A DNA stretch of 64,000 bases from Cystobacter fuscus. Lineage in GTDB: Bacteria; Myxococcota; Myxococcia; Myxococcales; Myxococcaceae. Made by a program: the position numbers and the translations under genes. The notes beneath the pieces were generated by a model. The model was not told where the DNA came from. It saw nothing but the letters and a program-made list of their open reading frames with translations, and ran no database searches. Location: positions 7,998,001 through 8,062,000 of the forward strand of contig NZ_CP022098.1 in the NCBI RefSeq assembly GCF_002305875.1. The letters run 5' to 3'. Below, piece after piece: positions 34,462 through 43,939 of the stretch; position 1 is the stretch's first letter; each line of letters starts with the position of its first letter.

Positions 34462-34498
34462 TACCGATACCGCCACCCTCCCCGCGGGCATCGACAAT

Positions 34499-36466
34499 TC
34501 AAGGCCCGAGGGGTGCGTGCGCGTCGGCCGCGCCCTCCAACACCGGGAGGGTGAAGTAAAAGGTCGAGCCGGACCCCACCTCGCTCTCCACCCAGATACG
34601 GCCTCCGTGGCGCTCGACGATGTCACGGCAGATGTAGAGCCCCAACCCCAGCCCTCCGAAGCCCGAGATGGGGGCGTTGCGCGCCCGGAAGAAGCGCTCG
34701 AAGAGGTGAGCCCGCTGGTCCGACGGGATGCCTATCCCCTTGTCCGTCACCGAGACGAGGGCCTGGGCACCATGTCGCTCCACCACGAGACGGATGGTTC
34801 CTCCCGTGGGGCTGTACTTGATGGCGTTCTCCAGCAGGTTCACCAGCACCTGGGCGAGCCGTCCCCGGTCCCCCTGGATGATGAGCGTCTCGTCGGGCTC
34901 CTCGTACACGAACGTGTGGTGCGGGCCGACCGGGCGGAGGTCCGCGAGCACCTCGCGGGTGAGTTGCTGGAGCGGCACGGGCTCATGCCTCAACTCCAGC
35001 CGTCCCGCCTGGATGCGCGAGGTGTCCAGCAGATCATTGATGAGCCCGGAGAGCCGCGCGACCTGGGCGAGCGTCTTCTCCACATGTTGGAGCAAGAGCT
35101 GTCCGGACACCGCCTTGTGCCGGAGCGCCTGCAAATGGAGCTTGAGGGGGGTGAGCGGAGTCTTCAGCTCGTGGGAGGCGATGGACAGGAAGTCGTCGCG
35201 CACGCGGATGGCCTCCTGGGCCTCGCGCAGCAGCCGCTCGCGCTCCGCCTGTGCACGGCGCTCCGTCGTCACGTCCCGATAGTTCCAGACGCGGCCGATG
35301 ATGGTGTCTCCCAGCCGCTGGGGGCGCGAGTAGCGCTCGAGAATGCGCCCATCGCGCATCTCGATGGTGTCGACCCCCTCCTTTTCGGGGGTCGCGCGCA
35401 ACGCCTCGACCCGCTCGCGGAACAGCTCCGGGTGCTGGACCTGGGGGAGCGCGTACCTGAGCATCTTCTCTCCGTCCCAGTCCTTCGTGAACTCGTCGGA
35501 CATCCGCCAGAGTTCCAGGAACCTCCTGTTGTAGGCCGTGACTCGCCGGCGTTGGTCGACCACCACCACCCCATCCGCAGTCGATTCGAGGGTGGCGCGC
35601 AGGAGCGACACCATGTGCTCCAGGTACTCGCGAGCCCGGCGATGCTCGGTGATGTCCACCATGATGCCGCGCAGCTCGCAAGGGACGCCGTCCTCGGAAA
35701 TCACCGTGACGATGTCGCGCAGCCACACGACGCGCCCATCCGCGGCGATCATCCGGTACTCGAATTCGTGCGCCCTGCACTCCATCGCCGCCTTCATGCA
35801 GAAGGCCGGAGCCCAGTCCTGATCCTCGGGGTGCAGGTGCTTCACCCAGAAATCAGGCTCCTGCATCCACCTCTGGGTGGAATAGCCCAACAGGCGCTCG
35901 GCCTGCTTGCTGACGAACGTGAAGCGGAACCTCGCATCGGTGGACCAGACGATGCCATCGACGGTGTCGGTGAGTTCCACGTGCTCGCGCTCGGAGCGAG
36001 TGAGCACCTGGGCCACCTCTTCCGGCGTTTCCCCCAGCAACGGACAGGTGGTGGACGGTGACTGGAACACGGGCCGTGCGGCGGGAACGAGGACGCGGAC
36101 GGAGCCGATGAGCTCTCCCCCTCCATCCGCCGAGACCTCGACGGCGCTCAGCTCGACGGACAGGTGGACGAGCCTTCCCCGCGTCGTCCCGGCGCGGAAC
36201 TCGACCGAGCACGACCCACCTGTCCGGAGCACCCTCCGCCAGGTCTCCAATACCCGGTCGAGGTCCTCCGGGTGCACGAGCCGCTGGACGAAGTCCCGTG
36301 CCTTGCACTCCTCCAGGGAATGGCCGAGGGCACGCGAGAGGGACGGGCTCACCCAGCGCAAGCGGGGGGGAAGGCCTCCACCGAGCCAGAGCATCGGGGA
36401 GTCCGGCGAGACATTCGCCGGGTCGGTCGCCTCCAGCCTTGCCTCGCTCCACTGAGTGTCGGCCAT
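34499..36466 (-). CDS. Multi-PAS sensor histidine kinase
   Basis: A 655-residue soluble kinase without membrane segments. Three PAS-like modules occupy about residues 25-410 (RLRWVSPSLSRALGHSLEEC; FRFTFVSKQAERLLGYSTQRW with a PAC tail DITEHRRAREYLEHM; a third from TADGVVVVDQRRRVTAYN). HisKA has the phosphoacceptor His432 in SIASHELKTPL. The ATPase domain shows the N box LVNLLENAIKYSP, G1 DKGIGIP and G2 GFGGLGLGLY. No response regulator is adjacent, as is common for orphan kinases of myxobacteria. Start ATG 36466 (MADTQW); an upstream in-frame start at 36508 is possible. Confidence 0.9.
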   Translation of the reverse strand: MADTQWSEARLEATDPANVSPDSPMLWLGGGLPPRLRWVSPSLSRALGHSLEECKARDFVQRLVHPEDLDRVLETWRRVLRTGGSCSVEFRAGTTRGRLVHLSVELSAVEVSADGGGELIGSVRVLVPAARPVFQSPSTTCPLLGETPEEVAQVLTRSEREHVELTDTVDGIVWSTDARFRFTFVSKQAERLLGYSTQRWMQEPDFWVKHLHPEDQDWAPAFCMKAAMECRAHEFEYRMIAADGRVVWLRDIVTVISEDGVPCELRGIMVDITEHRRAREYLEHMVSLLRATLESTADGVVVVDQRRRVTAYNRRFLELWRMSDEFTKDWDGEKMLRYALPQVQHPELFRERVEALRATPEKEGVDTIEMRDGRILERYSRPQRLGDTIIGRVWNYRDVTTERRAQAERERLLREAQEAIRVRDDFLSIASHELKTPLTPLKLHLQALRHKAVSGQLLLQHVEKTLAQVARLSGLINDLLDTSRIQAGRLELRHEPVPLQQLTREVLADLRPVGPHHTFVYEEPDETLIIQGDRGRLAQVLVNLLENAIKYSPTGGTIRLVVERHGAQALVSVTDKGIGIPSDQRAHLFERFFRARNAPISGFGGLGLGLYICRDIVERHGGRIWVESEVGSGSTFYFTLPVLEGAADAHAPLGP

Positions 36467-36752
36467 GTCTCCCTTCTTCCCCGCGAGCTGTCGCGACGCC
36501 CTTGACAATCAATACGCACAGCTCGGCTGGAAGTCCCGGCCGCTCCCTCGCTGGCCGGCCGGAAGGACCCCTCGCTCGCCTCGACGACCATGAATGACAC
36601 GAACCCAACATCGATGGACAGCTCCCGATGCCGTGGCGCCAGCCAACGACTGTCAGACCGCTCCCTCATACCCAGACATGCGGCCAGGACGCTCCCTGGC
36701 CGCGCGGTCCGAGGCCCCCCCGCCACGGTATTTGTCCTTTCCCTTGTTGCGG

Positions 36753-38582
36753 TCAGCCCACCACCTGGTAGGGCCTCATCATCTCGTGGTCCTCATGCGA
36801 GAGGATGTGGCAGTGCCAGGCATACCGCCCGGGCCTGTCGAAGCGGGCGACGATCCGGGTGACCTCACCCGGGAAGGCTTGCACGGTGTCCTTCCAGCCC
36901 TGCTCGTCCGGCGGAGGCGGTTGGACCCCCCCCACGGAGACCTGGGTGAGGTCGAGGATGCCACCCGTGCCTTCGCTCTCCCCGGTGTGAGGGTCGAAGT
37001 GTTCCTTGGGAGTCACCGCGCCCTCGGCCACCGTGAGGGGAGCCCGGCCGAGCACCTGGAAGTGGACCATGTGCAGGTGGATGGGGTGGGCGTCCGCCGT
37101 GACGTTGTAGATCTCCCAGACTTCCACCGCGCCCAGGACGGGGTTCTCGGTGATGGGCTCGTCCCACAGGAAGGTCTCGAGCCGTTGGGGCTGAACCTGC
37201 CCGCCGAGCAGCGGCTTGATGCGGCCGAAGCTGTCCGTGCCCTCGAAGAGCAGCACCTTGCGCTCTCGCGTGGCCGTGAGCGGCTGGAGAGGGCCATGTT
37301 TGGGACGCAGTGTGCCGGGAATGCCGCCCGGGAGCGCCTTGCGCACCTCCGAGGAAGGCCAGGAGTGCCCGCGCAGCGGAAGGCTCACGTCGAAGCGCAT
37401 GATGTCCCGGGTGGGATCCTCCGGCGCCAGCGGATCACCCGCCGGGAAGGGGACGGGCGCATCATTGTGGAGGGTGAGCCGCGCGCCCTCCAACCCCTTG
37501 AAGTCAATCACCAGATCCCTGCGCTCTCCGGGCGCGAGAACGAACGGCTCGTCGAGAGGCACCGGGTGATTGAGCAGACCCAGCTCCGTGCCCACCTGGA
37601 AGACGCGGCCGCGCATGTCCTGGTTGAAGAAGAGCCGGTAGAAGCGCGAGTCCGAGCCATTCAACATGCGCAGACGGTACTGGCGAGGCTCCACCTCCAG
37701 CCGCGGCCAGGCCATGCCGTTGACCAGGATGAAATCGCCGAAGAACTCCGGAAGCACACTGGGGAAGGGGGCCGTCGTGTCGGGCGGAGGCGTCGCCGGA
37801 TAGAAGAGCTGGCCCTGGTCGGTGAACATCCGGTCCTGGATGGCGAGTACAATCTCATACGGCCCGCCCGGCAACACATTGAGGGGCTTCAGCCACTGCT
37901 CGTTCTCGTCCCGCAGCAGATAGAATCCCGCCAGGCCGGCGTAGACGTTGAGGCGGGTGATGCCGAGCGTATGGTCGTGGTACCAGAGCGTCCCCGCCTC
38001 CTGGGTGTTGTCATAGCGATAGAGTGGCTTGCTCCAATCAGGCCCCCGTTCCAGATAGCGCTGGGTGAACCAGGCCTCGGGGAGCCCATCACTCTCGGGC
38101 TCGGTGTGGCCACCGTGCAGGTGGGTGACCGTGGGCACTCCGAACCCGGGCCTGGCCAGATGGATGCTGGTGTCGACGGGCAGCAGGTGTGCCCGCGGAA
38201 ACGGAAGGAGGGGCCGAGGCAGGGTGTTGCGCCACTCGACCACCAACGGAACGTTCTTGAAGGCCTCGAGAGTCGGACCGGGATAGCTCGCCTTCTGGCC
38301 CCGCAGTCCATAACCCCAGACCGTGGTCATGAGTTTGTTGCCGGAGGGACTGGTGAGCCCCAGCCATTGCTGGAGTTCTTCCATCTGCACATGGAGCTGG
38401 CCCACGAGGGTGGCGTCCACCCGCTGCGGGAGCGGGAGCAGATTCACGAAGCGCTGCCCGGGTGGCGGGGGCGGCAGGAGGAGGTACGTGTCAGCGTGGG
38501 CCTGCTGGCGAAGGACATCCGGCAGCAGCAAACCGGTACCCACCGCCGCGCCAGTACGCAAAAGACCTCGTCGACTGATCAT
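36753..38582 (-). CDS. Multicopper oxidase, CotA/bilirubin-oxidase type, Tat-exported
   Basis: A 609-residue copper enzyme. Tat signal: ISRRGLLRTGAAVGTGLLLP. All four copper-binding motifs are present: THLHGGH, WYHDHTLG, HPIHLHMVHF and WHCHILSHEDHEMM (type 1 copper axial Met). Such enzymes oxidise phenols, bilirubin, Mn(II) or Cu(I) with reduction of O2 to water; in myxobacteria related enzymes serve copper tolerance. A 10-bp inverted repeat lies 50-90 bases upstream. Confidence 0.92.
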   Translation of the reverse strand: MISRRGLLRTGAAVGTGLLLPDVLRQQAHADTYLLLPPPPPGQRFVNLLPLPQRVDATLVGQLHVQMEELQQWLGLTSPSGNKLMTTVWGYGLRGQKASYPGPTLEAFKNVPLVVEWRNTLPRPLLPFPRAHLLPVDTSIHLARPGFGVPTVTHLHGGHTEPESDGLPEAWFTQRYLERGPDWSKPLYRYDNTQEAGTLWYHDHTLGITRLNVYAGLAGFYLLRDENEQWLKPLNVLPGGPYEIVLAIQDRMFTDQGQLFYPATPPPDTTAPFPSVLPEFFGDFILVNGMAWPRLEVEPRQYRLRMLNGSDSRFYRLFFNQDMRGRVFQVGTELGLLNHPVPLDEPFVLAPGERRDLVIDFKGLEGARLTLHNDAPVPFPAGDPLAPEDPTRDIMRFDVSLPLRGHSWPSSEVRKALPGGIPGTLRPKHGPLQPLTATRERKVLLFEGTDSFGRIKPLLGGQVQPQRLETFLWDEPITENPVLGAVEVWEIYNVTADAHPIHLHMVHFQVLGRAPLTVAEGAVTPKEHFDPHTGESEGTGGILDLTQVSVGGVQPPPPDEQGWKDTVQAFPGEVTRIVARFDRPGRYAWHCHILSHEDHEMMRPYQVVG

Positions 38583-38631
38583 GAGGGCCTCCGTTCGAGA
38601 GAGCCCCCAACGTGCTGCTGGCCTCCCCCTT

Positions 38632-38672
38632 CGACTACCGGCTGGCAGGGTGAAACCGCCGTCCGGTAGTCG
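38632..38672. promoter_or_regulatory. Inverted repeat upstream of the multicopper oxidase
   Basis: CGACTACCGG (38632-38641) and CCGGTAGTCG (38663-38672) are perfect 10-bp arms separated by 21 bases, 50-90 bases upstream of the oxidase start. The long spacer suits two regulator sites or a transcript hairpin. A metal-responsive operator is inferred only from position. Confidence 0.45.
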
Positions 38673-38819
38673 CACGGACACCTCTCACGTAAGCCAGCGA
38701 ATAACCGACAAACATTCTCTCTCTTCCAGCGTGGAGCCCTTCCTCGCCCCCTGAAATGAGGCCCCCCCGGAGCTCGCCGGGTGCGCGGGCCGTACGTGCC
38801 CCTCGCCCGGGGAGCCTGT

Positions 38820-39518
38820 TCACAGCGAGTGGATGTAGTGGGTCAGCGCGCTGCTCGCGTTGAGCAGGTGCGCGCGCATGCACCGCGCGGCCTCCTCTCC
38901 GTCCCCTCGGGCGATGGCCCGCATGAGTTCCTCATGCTCGGAGCGCGAGCGCGTCATCCGGTCTCCCTGCCGCAGCTGCGTCCGGCGGAACGCTGCCATG
39001 CGCGTGCGCAGCGCCAGCGCCTGCTCCACCATGAACTGGTTGTGGGTCGCCCGGTAGAGGGTCTCGTGGAAGCGCCGGTTGAAGTCGTCGTAGGCGTCCA
39101 GGTCTCCCGCGCGCACCATCGCCGCCGAGCCCTCGTGCAACTGTTGCAACTGGCTGCGCTCCAGCGGCGTCATGCGCCAGGTCGCCAGCCGCACGCACAT
39201 GGCCTCGAGCTCCGCCGTCATCTCGAACATGTCCATGATGCGCTCGGGCGACAGCGGCGTCACCACCACGCCCCGGCGCGGGCGCAGTTCCACCAGCCCC
39301 GTCACCGACAACTGCCGCAGCGCCTCGCGCACCGGCGTGCGCGACGCCCCGAAGCGCGTGGCGAGCTGCTGCTCGTCCAGCGCCACCCCCGGCTTGAGCG
39401 CCCCCGTGGCGATCTCCTCCTCCAACGCCAGGCGGATCCGCTCGGACAACAGCTCGCGCTGCTCCTCCAGCGCCTCGTCCTCGCTCGCCTCGTCCCTCGT
39501 CCGCTCGTTCACGCGCAT
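38820..39518 (-). CDS. GntR-family regulator (FCD subfamily) of the malonate operon
   Basis: A 232-residue regulator. The winged helix shows LSERIRLALEEEIATGALKPG and LATRFGASRTPVREALRQL, followed by GLVELRPRRGVVV. The FCD effector domain carries metal-binding residues in DFNRRFHETLYRATHN and RSEHEELMRAIARGD. ATG 39518 has GGAGG seven bases upstream. It is divergent from mdcA, and GntR/FCD repressors (MdcY in Acinetobacter) control malonate decarboxylase genes elsewhere, so the same role, relieved by malonate, is likely. Confidence 0.9.
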   Translation of the reverse strand: MRVNERTRDEASEDEALEEQRELLSERIRLALEEEIATGALKPGVALDEQQLATRFGASRTPVREALRQLSVTGLVELRPRRGVVVTPLSPERIMDMFEMTAELEAMCVRLATWRMTPLERSQLQQLHEGSAAMVRAGDLDAYDDFNRRFHETLYRATHNQFMVEQALALRTRMAAFRRTQLRQGDRMTRSRSEHEELMRAIARGDGEEAARCMRAHLLNASSALTHYIHSL

Positions 39519-39562
39519 GGGTTCCTCCATCCTCTCCCGCCCCGGTATCCGAAGGCCACCCC

Positions 39563-39629
39563 GTATACATAACGCCATGCATCATGGATTCTGGCATACA
39601 GTTGCCGGAATTTATCGTCTCGCGTATAC
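39563..39629. promoter_or_regulatory. GTATAC operator sites in the mdc divergent promoter
   Basis: GTATAC occurs at 39563-39568 and 39624-39629, with a related GCATAC at 39594-39599 roughly midway, i.e. about every 30 bases. The last reads GTATACAAT, matching half of ATTGTATACAAT, which I recall as the MdcY operator of Acinetobacter. The positions, between the gntR-type start and mdcA, fit repression of both. Confidence 0.55.
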
Positions 39630-39729
39630 AATTCTCTCCAGCAGGAAGAACACGGGAGACATGGCGGGGCCGTGGTTCCCGAGGCCGGGCAGCCCGACGG
39701 GCCGCCCCCTCCAGGCACGAGGACGGAGC

Positions 39730-41367
39730 ATGCGCGACTGGAATCAACAGGCTCGCAACCGGGACGCGCGGATGGCGCGGGCCGCGGGGCTGGCGCGAGG
39801 CAAGGTCGTGGAGGCGAAGGACGCGCGCGAGCTGCTCGAGCGGGTGCTCGAGCCCGGAGACCGCGTCTGCCTCGAGGGCAACAACCAGAAGCAGGCGGAC
39901 TTCCTCGCCCGGCAGCTCGCCTCGGTGGATCCCCAGCGCGTGCGGGGGCTGCACCTGGTGCAGTCGGTGCTCGCCCTGCCCGAGCACCTGGACGTCTTCG
40001 ACAAGGGCGTGGCGAGCCGGCTGGACTTCTCCTTCTCGGGGCCACAGAGCGCGCGGCTGGCGAGCCTCGTGGGTTCGGGGCGCATCGCCATTGGCGCCAT
40101 CCACACGTACCTGGAGCTGTTCGGCCGCTACTTCATGGACCTCACGCCCCGGGTGAGCCTGGTGGCGGCCCAGTCCGCGGACGCCGCGGGCAACCTCTAC
40201 ACGGGGCCCAACACCGAGGACACCCCCGTCATCGTCGAGGCCACCGCCTTCAAGCGCGGCATCGTCATCGCCCAGGTGAACGAGCTCGTCGACACCGTGC
40301 CCCGCGTGGACATCCCCGGCGGCTGGGTGGACTTCATCATCCGCAGCCCCTCGCCCCACTACATCGAGCCGCTGTTCACCAGAGACCCGGCGCTCATCTC
40401 GGAGATCCAGGTGCTCATGGCCATGATGGCCATCAAGGGCATCTACGCCGAGTACGAGGTCGACCGGCTCAACCACGGTATCGGCTTCGACACCGCCGCC
40501 ATCGAGCTGCTGCTGCCCACCTACGCCGCGTCGCTCGGCCTGAAGGGGAAGATCTGTCGGCACTGGGCGCTCAACCCCCACCCGGCGCTCATCCCCGCCA
40601 TCGAGGCGGGGTTCGTCGAATCGGTGCACTCCTTCGGCTCGGAGCTGGGCATGGAGGACTACATCCGCGCGCGCTCGGACATCTTCTTCACGGGCCCTGA
40701 CGGCTCGCTGCGCTCCAACCGCGCGTACAGCCAGGCGGCGGGCCACTACGCGTGTGATCTGTTCATCGGCTCCACGCTGCAGATAGATCTGGAGGGCAAC
40801 AGCTCCACGGCCACCCAGGGCCGCATCGCGGGCTTCGGCGGAGCACCGAACATGGGCGCGGACGCACGGGGCCGCCGCCACGCGAGCCCCACGTGGCTCA
40901 AGGCGGGACGCGAGGCGGGCACGTCCGCCATGCCCCGGGGCCGCAAGCTCGTGGTGCAGATGGTGGAGACGTTCCGCGAGCACATGCAGCCGGCCTTCGT
41001 GGAGAAGCTCGACGCCTGGGCCCTGGCCGAGAGCGCCGGCATGGCCCTGCCCCCGGTGATGATCTACGCGGACGACGTGAGCCACATCCTCACCGAGGAG
41101 GGCATCGCCAACCTGCTCCTGTGCCGCACCCCGGAGGAGCGCGAGCAGGCCATCCGGGGCGTGGCGGGCTACACCCCGGTGGGACTCGGGCGGGACAAGC
41201 GCGCCGTGGAGAACCTGCGCGACCGGGGAATCATCCGGCGGCCGGAGGACCTGGGCATCGACAAGCGTCAGGCGAGTCGGGACTTGCTCGCCGCGAAGTC
41301 CATCAAGGATCTGGTCCGCGCCTCGGGCGGCCTCTACTCGCCGCCCAAGCGCTTCCGCAACTGGTGA
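39730..41367 (+). CDS. mdcA: Malonate decarboxylase subunit alpha
   Basis: The 545-residue alpha subunit swaps acetyl-S-ACP and malonate to give malonyl-S-ACP plus acetate in the biotin-independent malonate decarboxylase. Seen: CLEGNNQKQADFLARQL, RVSLVAAQSADAAGNLYTGPN, GFDTAAIELLLPTYA, the CoA-transferase-like ATQGRIAGFGGAPNMG and CRTPEEREQAIRGVAGYTPVG. Length is usual for MdcA (about 550). ATG 39730 follows GGACGGAGC. First gene of a nine-gene operon. Confidence 0.95.
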   Translation: MRDWNQQARNRDARMARAAGLARGKVVEAKDARELLERVLEPGDRVCLEGNNQKQADFLARQLASVDPQRVRGLHLVQSVLALPEHLDVFDKGVASRLDFSFSGPQSARLASLVGSGRIAIGAIHTYLELFGRYFMDLTPRVSLVAAQSADAAGNLYTGPNTEDTPVIVEATAFKRGIVIAQVNELVDTVPRVDIPGGWVDFIIRSPSPHYIEPLFTRDPALISEIQVLMAMMAIKGIYAEYEVDRLNHGIGFDTAAIELLLPTYAASLGLKGKICRHWALNPHPALIPAIEAGFVESVHSFGSELGMEDYIRARSDIFFTGPDGSLRSNRAYSQAAGHYACDLFIGSTLQIDLEGNSSTATQGRIAGFGGAPNMGADARGRRHASPTWLKAGREAGTSAMPRGRKLVVQMVETFREHMQPAFVEKLDAWALAESAGMALPPVMIYADDVSHILTEEGIANLLLCRTPEEREQAIRGVAGYTPVGLGRDKRAVENLRDRGIIRRPEDLGIDKRQASRDLLAAKSIKDLVRASGGLYSPPKRFRNW

Positions 41368-41375
41368 GGACCCCC

Positions 41376-41690
41376 ATGGAAACCCTGCGATTCACCTACC
41401 AAGGCGGACGGCCCGCCACGGGCAAGGCGCCGGAGATCTCCGGAGTGCTCGGCTCGGGCAACCTGGAGGTGCTCGTCGAGCCCGCGGACCTGGGCGGCGC
41501 CCTGCACGTCGAGGTCCTCACCGCCGCCGTGGGCTTCGGCCGCATCTGGCAGGCGGTGATGGATGACTTCTTCGCGCGCTGGCCACTCGGCGACGTGCGC
41601 ATCTCCATCAATGACGCGGGCGCCACTCCCGCGGTGGTCAGCCTGCGGCTGGACCAGGCCCTCGAGGCGTTCGAGAAAGGCACGCCATGA
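41376..41690 (+). CDS. mdcC: Malonate decarboxylase acyl carrier protein (subunit delta)
   Basis: A 104-residue carrier protein. SGVLGSGNLEVLVEP holds the Ser that receives the 2'-(5''-phosphoribosyl)-3'-dephospho-CoA group through MdcG and MdcB. Typical MdcC length (about 100). It lies 8 bases after mdcA and overlaps mdcD by 4. Confidence 0.92.
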   Translation: METLRFTYQGGRPATGKAPEISGVLGSGNLEVLVEPADLGGALHVEVLTAAVGFGRIWQAVMDDFFARWPLGDVRISINDAGATPAVVSLRLDQALEAFEKGTP

Positions 41691-42580
41691 GCCAGAGCAC
41701 CGTGAGCCAGAGCTACTATGAAGCGACCGCGCGCGAGCGCGTGGCGGGACTGCTCGACGCCGGGAGCTTCCAGGAGCTGTTGCCTCCTTCCGCGCGGATG
41801 ATGAGTCCGCACCTGAAGGAGCTCGACACGCCGGCCGCCTTCGATGACGGCATCATCGTGGGCCGGGGCCTTCTGGGAGGCCAACGGGTGCTGGTGGCCG
41901 CGCAAGAGGGCGGCTTCATCGGCGGCGCGGTGGGCGAGGTGCACGGCGCCAAGCTCAAGGGGCTGCTCGAGCGCGCGCTCGACGAGCGCCCCGCGGGCGT
42001 GCTGCTCCTGGTGGAGTCCGGAGGCGTGCGCCTGCACGAGGCCAACGCGGGCCTCATCGCCGTGTCCGAGGTCATGCGCGCGGTGCTCCGGGTGCGCGGC
42101 GCGGGCATCCCGGTGATCGTGCTCGATGGCGGCAAGTATGGCTGCTTCGGCGGCATGGGCATCGTCTCGCGGCTGTGCGACGCGGTCATCATGAGCGAGG
42201 AGGGACGGCTGGCCCTCTCCGGCCCCGAGGTCATCGAGACCACCAAGGGCGTGGAGGAGTTCGATTCCAGGGACCGGGCGCTGGTGTGGCGCACCCTGGG
42301 CGGCAAGCACCGCTACCTGCTCGGCGAGGCCACGTCGCTCGTCGAGGACGACATCGGCGCGTTCCGGACCGAGGCCCTGGTGCTGCTCGACCGCGCGCCC
42401 GACCTGAGCCTGGAGGCCATCGAGGCGGAGCACGCCTTCCTCGGTGAGCGGCTGCGGCGCTTCGGCGAGTGTGCCGACGCGCTCGACATCTGGGCGGCCC
42501 TGGGCATCGAGCAACCCGAGCGGCTGCCGGTGCTCGACACCCCCACCTTCCTGGCCACCGTGCGTGGCAAGAGGGCCTGA
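41687..42580 (+). CDS. mdcD: Malonate decarboxylase subunit beta
   Basis: A 297-residue carboxyltransferase-like (crotonase fold) subunit. With MdcE it decarboxylates malonyl-S-ACP to acetyl-S-ACP. Seen: YYEATARERVAGLLDAGSFQELLPP at the start, VAAQEGGFIGGAVGEVHGAK, LLLVESGGVRLHEANAG and the oxyanion-type YGCFGGMGI. ATGA overlap with mdcC. Confidence 0.95.
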   Translation: MSQSTVSQSYYEATARERVAGLLDAGSFQELLPPSARMMSPHLKELDTPAAFDDGIIVGRGLLGGQRVLVAAQEGGFIGGAVGEVHGAKLKGLLERALDERPAGVLLLVESGGVRLHEANAGLIAVSEVMRAVLRVRGAGIPVIVLDGGKYGCFGGMGIVSRLCDAVIMSEEGRLALSGPEVIETTKGVEEFDSRDRALVWRTLGGKHRYLLGEATSLVEDDIGAFRTEALVLLDRAPDLSLEAIEAEHAFLGERLRRFGECADALDIWAALGIEQPERLPVLDTPTFLATVRGKRA

Positions 42581-42582
42581 GC

Positions 42583-43287
42583 ATGGACGCGCGCACCCTG
42601 TTCGATCGGCTGTTTCCCCAGGGCCATGACATCCGCTTCGAGGAGCCGTTCTTCTCCGGCACGGGACGCAATGGCGAGACCACGCTCGCGGTGCTCGGCA
42701 CCCAGGACAAGGCGCCCATCAGCGCGGCGCTGGCGCACCGCATGGCCACCGAGGTGCTCCGCGTCGTCCGCGAGCACCCGGGCCGTCCCCTGCTGCTGCT
42801 CGTCGACACCTCCGGGCAGGCGCTGAGCCGCCGGGACGAGCTGCTCGGCATCAACGGGTACATGGCCCATCTGGCCAGGTGCCTGGAGGTGGCGCGGCGC
42901 CGGGGCCACCGCATCCTCGGGCTCGTCTGGGCCGAGGCCGTCAGTGGAGGCTTCCTCGCCAGCAGCCTGCTCGCTGACGCCTGCTATGCCCTGCCCGAGG
43001 CGGAAATCCGGGTGATGAACCTGCCGGCCATGTCCCGTGTGACGAAGATTCCCCTGGCGCGGCTCGAGGCCCTGAGCGTCCAGTCGCCCGTGTTCGCTCC
43101 GGGCGTGGAGAACTACCGGCGCATGGGCGCCATCACCGCCGTCTGGGACGGAGATCTGGCGCGCCACCTGGCCGAGGCGCTCGCCGCACCCCTCGAGGAG
43201 GATCCGCGCAGCGCCCTGGGTGAAGCCCGGGGCGGCCGTCAGCTCGCCCACCGCGTGGCCAACAGGGTCCGTCATGACGTGCTCTGA
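42583..43287 (+). CDS. mdcE: Malonate decarboxylase subunit gamma
   Basis: A 234-residue partner of MdcD, also carboxyltransferase-like. Seen: LVDTSGQALSRRDELLGINGYMAHLA, GHRILGLVWAEAVSGGFLASSL and YALPEAEIRVMNLPAMSRVTK, all well-conserved MdcE features. Two bases after mdcD; overlaps mdcG by 14 bases. Confidence 0.94.
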   Translation: MDARTLFDRLFPQGHDIRFEEPFFSGTGRNGETTLAVLGTQDKAPISAALAHRMATEVLRVVREHPGRPLLLLVDTSGQALSRRDELLGINGYMAHLARCLEVARRRGHRILGLVWAEAVSGGFLASSLLADACYALPEAEIRVMNLPAMSRVTKIPLARLEALSVQSPVFAPGVENYRRMGAITAVWDGDLARHLAEALAAPLEEDPRSALGEARGGRQLAHRVANRVRHDVL

Positions 43288-43939
43288 GCCCCTCACGCGG
43301 CATCACTGGGTGCGGCTGGATGCCGGTTGGGAGCACCACCTGCGCTCTCCCCTCGCCCCCGAGGCCCGAGAGCAACTCCTGGACTGGTGCGGCCGCGGAC
43401 GGCCCTTCGTCGTGGCCCGGGCGGACGCGGCGGACACGGAGGAGGACGTGCGGCTGGGACTCGCCCTGCCCGACAAGCGCCGCATCGCGCTCCACGTCGG
43501 CCGCGCCGCCGTCCTCTCCTCCCGGCCCCCGCTCGCCCTCCGGGACGTGTGGCACACCGCTCCCGAGTCGTGGCGCTCCGTCCTGCGGCACCTGTCCTTG
43601 CTCGGGGAGACGCTCGGCGTCCCGGTGGGCGTGTTCGGCTCGTTGGCCTGGGAGTACCTGTCCGGCGTGAGGTACGTCCGGCCGGACTCGGATGTGGACC
43701 TGTTGTTCTCCCCCACCCGGTGGACGGACGTGGAACGGCTCCTGTCCGCGCTGGAGGCCACGTCCCGCACACCGGGCGGGGTGCGGCTGGATGGAGAGGT
43801 GCTGCTGCCCGATGGCGGCGCGGTCGCCTGGCGGGAGCTGGCCTCGCGGCCCCACCGGTTGCTCGTGAAGGGCCCCCGGGGCGCGGGACTGCGCGCCTGG
43901 AAGGACCTCACGGCGCTGTTCGCGGGGGCTCCGGCATGA
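43274..43939 (+). CDS. mdcG: Phosphoribosyl-dephospho-CoA transferase (holo-ACP synthase)
   Basis: The 221-residue enzyme attaches the prosthetic group to Ser of MdcC. Nucleotidyltransferase-like catalytic core: VFGSLAWEYLSGVRYVRPDSDVDLLF, with the GS and DxD residues that bind metal and triphosphoribosyl substrate. The order mdcE-mdcG-mdcB matches other operons. It overlaps mdcB by ATGA. Confidence 0.92.
   Translation: MTCSEPLTRHHWVRLDAGWEHHLRSPLAPEAREQLLDWCGRGRPFVVARADAADTEEDVRLGLALPDKRRIALHVGRAAVLSSRPPLALRDVWHTAPESWRSVLRHLSLLGETLGVPVGVFGSLAWEYLSGVRYVRPDSDVDLLFSPTRWTDVERLLSALEATSRTPGGVRLDGEVLLPDGGAVAWRELASRPHRLLVKGPRGAGLRAWKDLTALFAGAPA

Noticed and set aside
36594-38669. A 691-codon plus-strand frame
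   Set aside because: Antisense to the multicopper oxidase, whose four copper motifs are intact.
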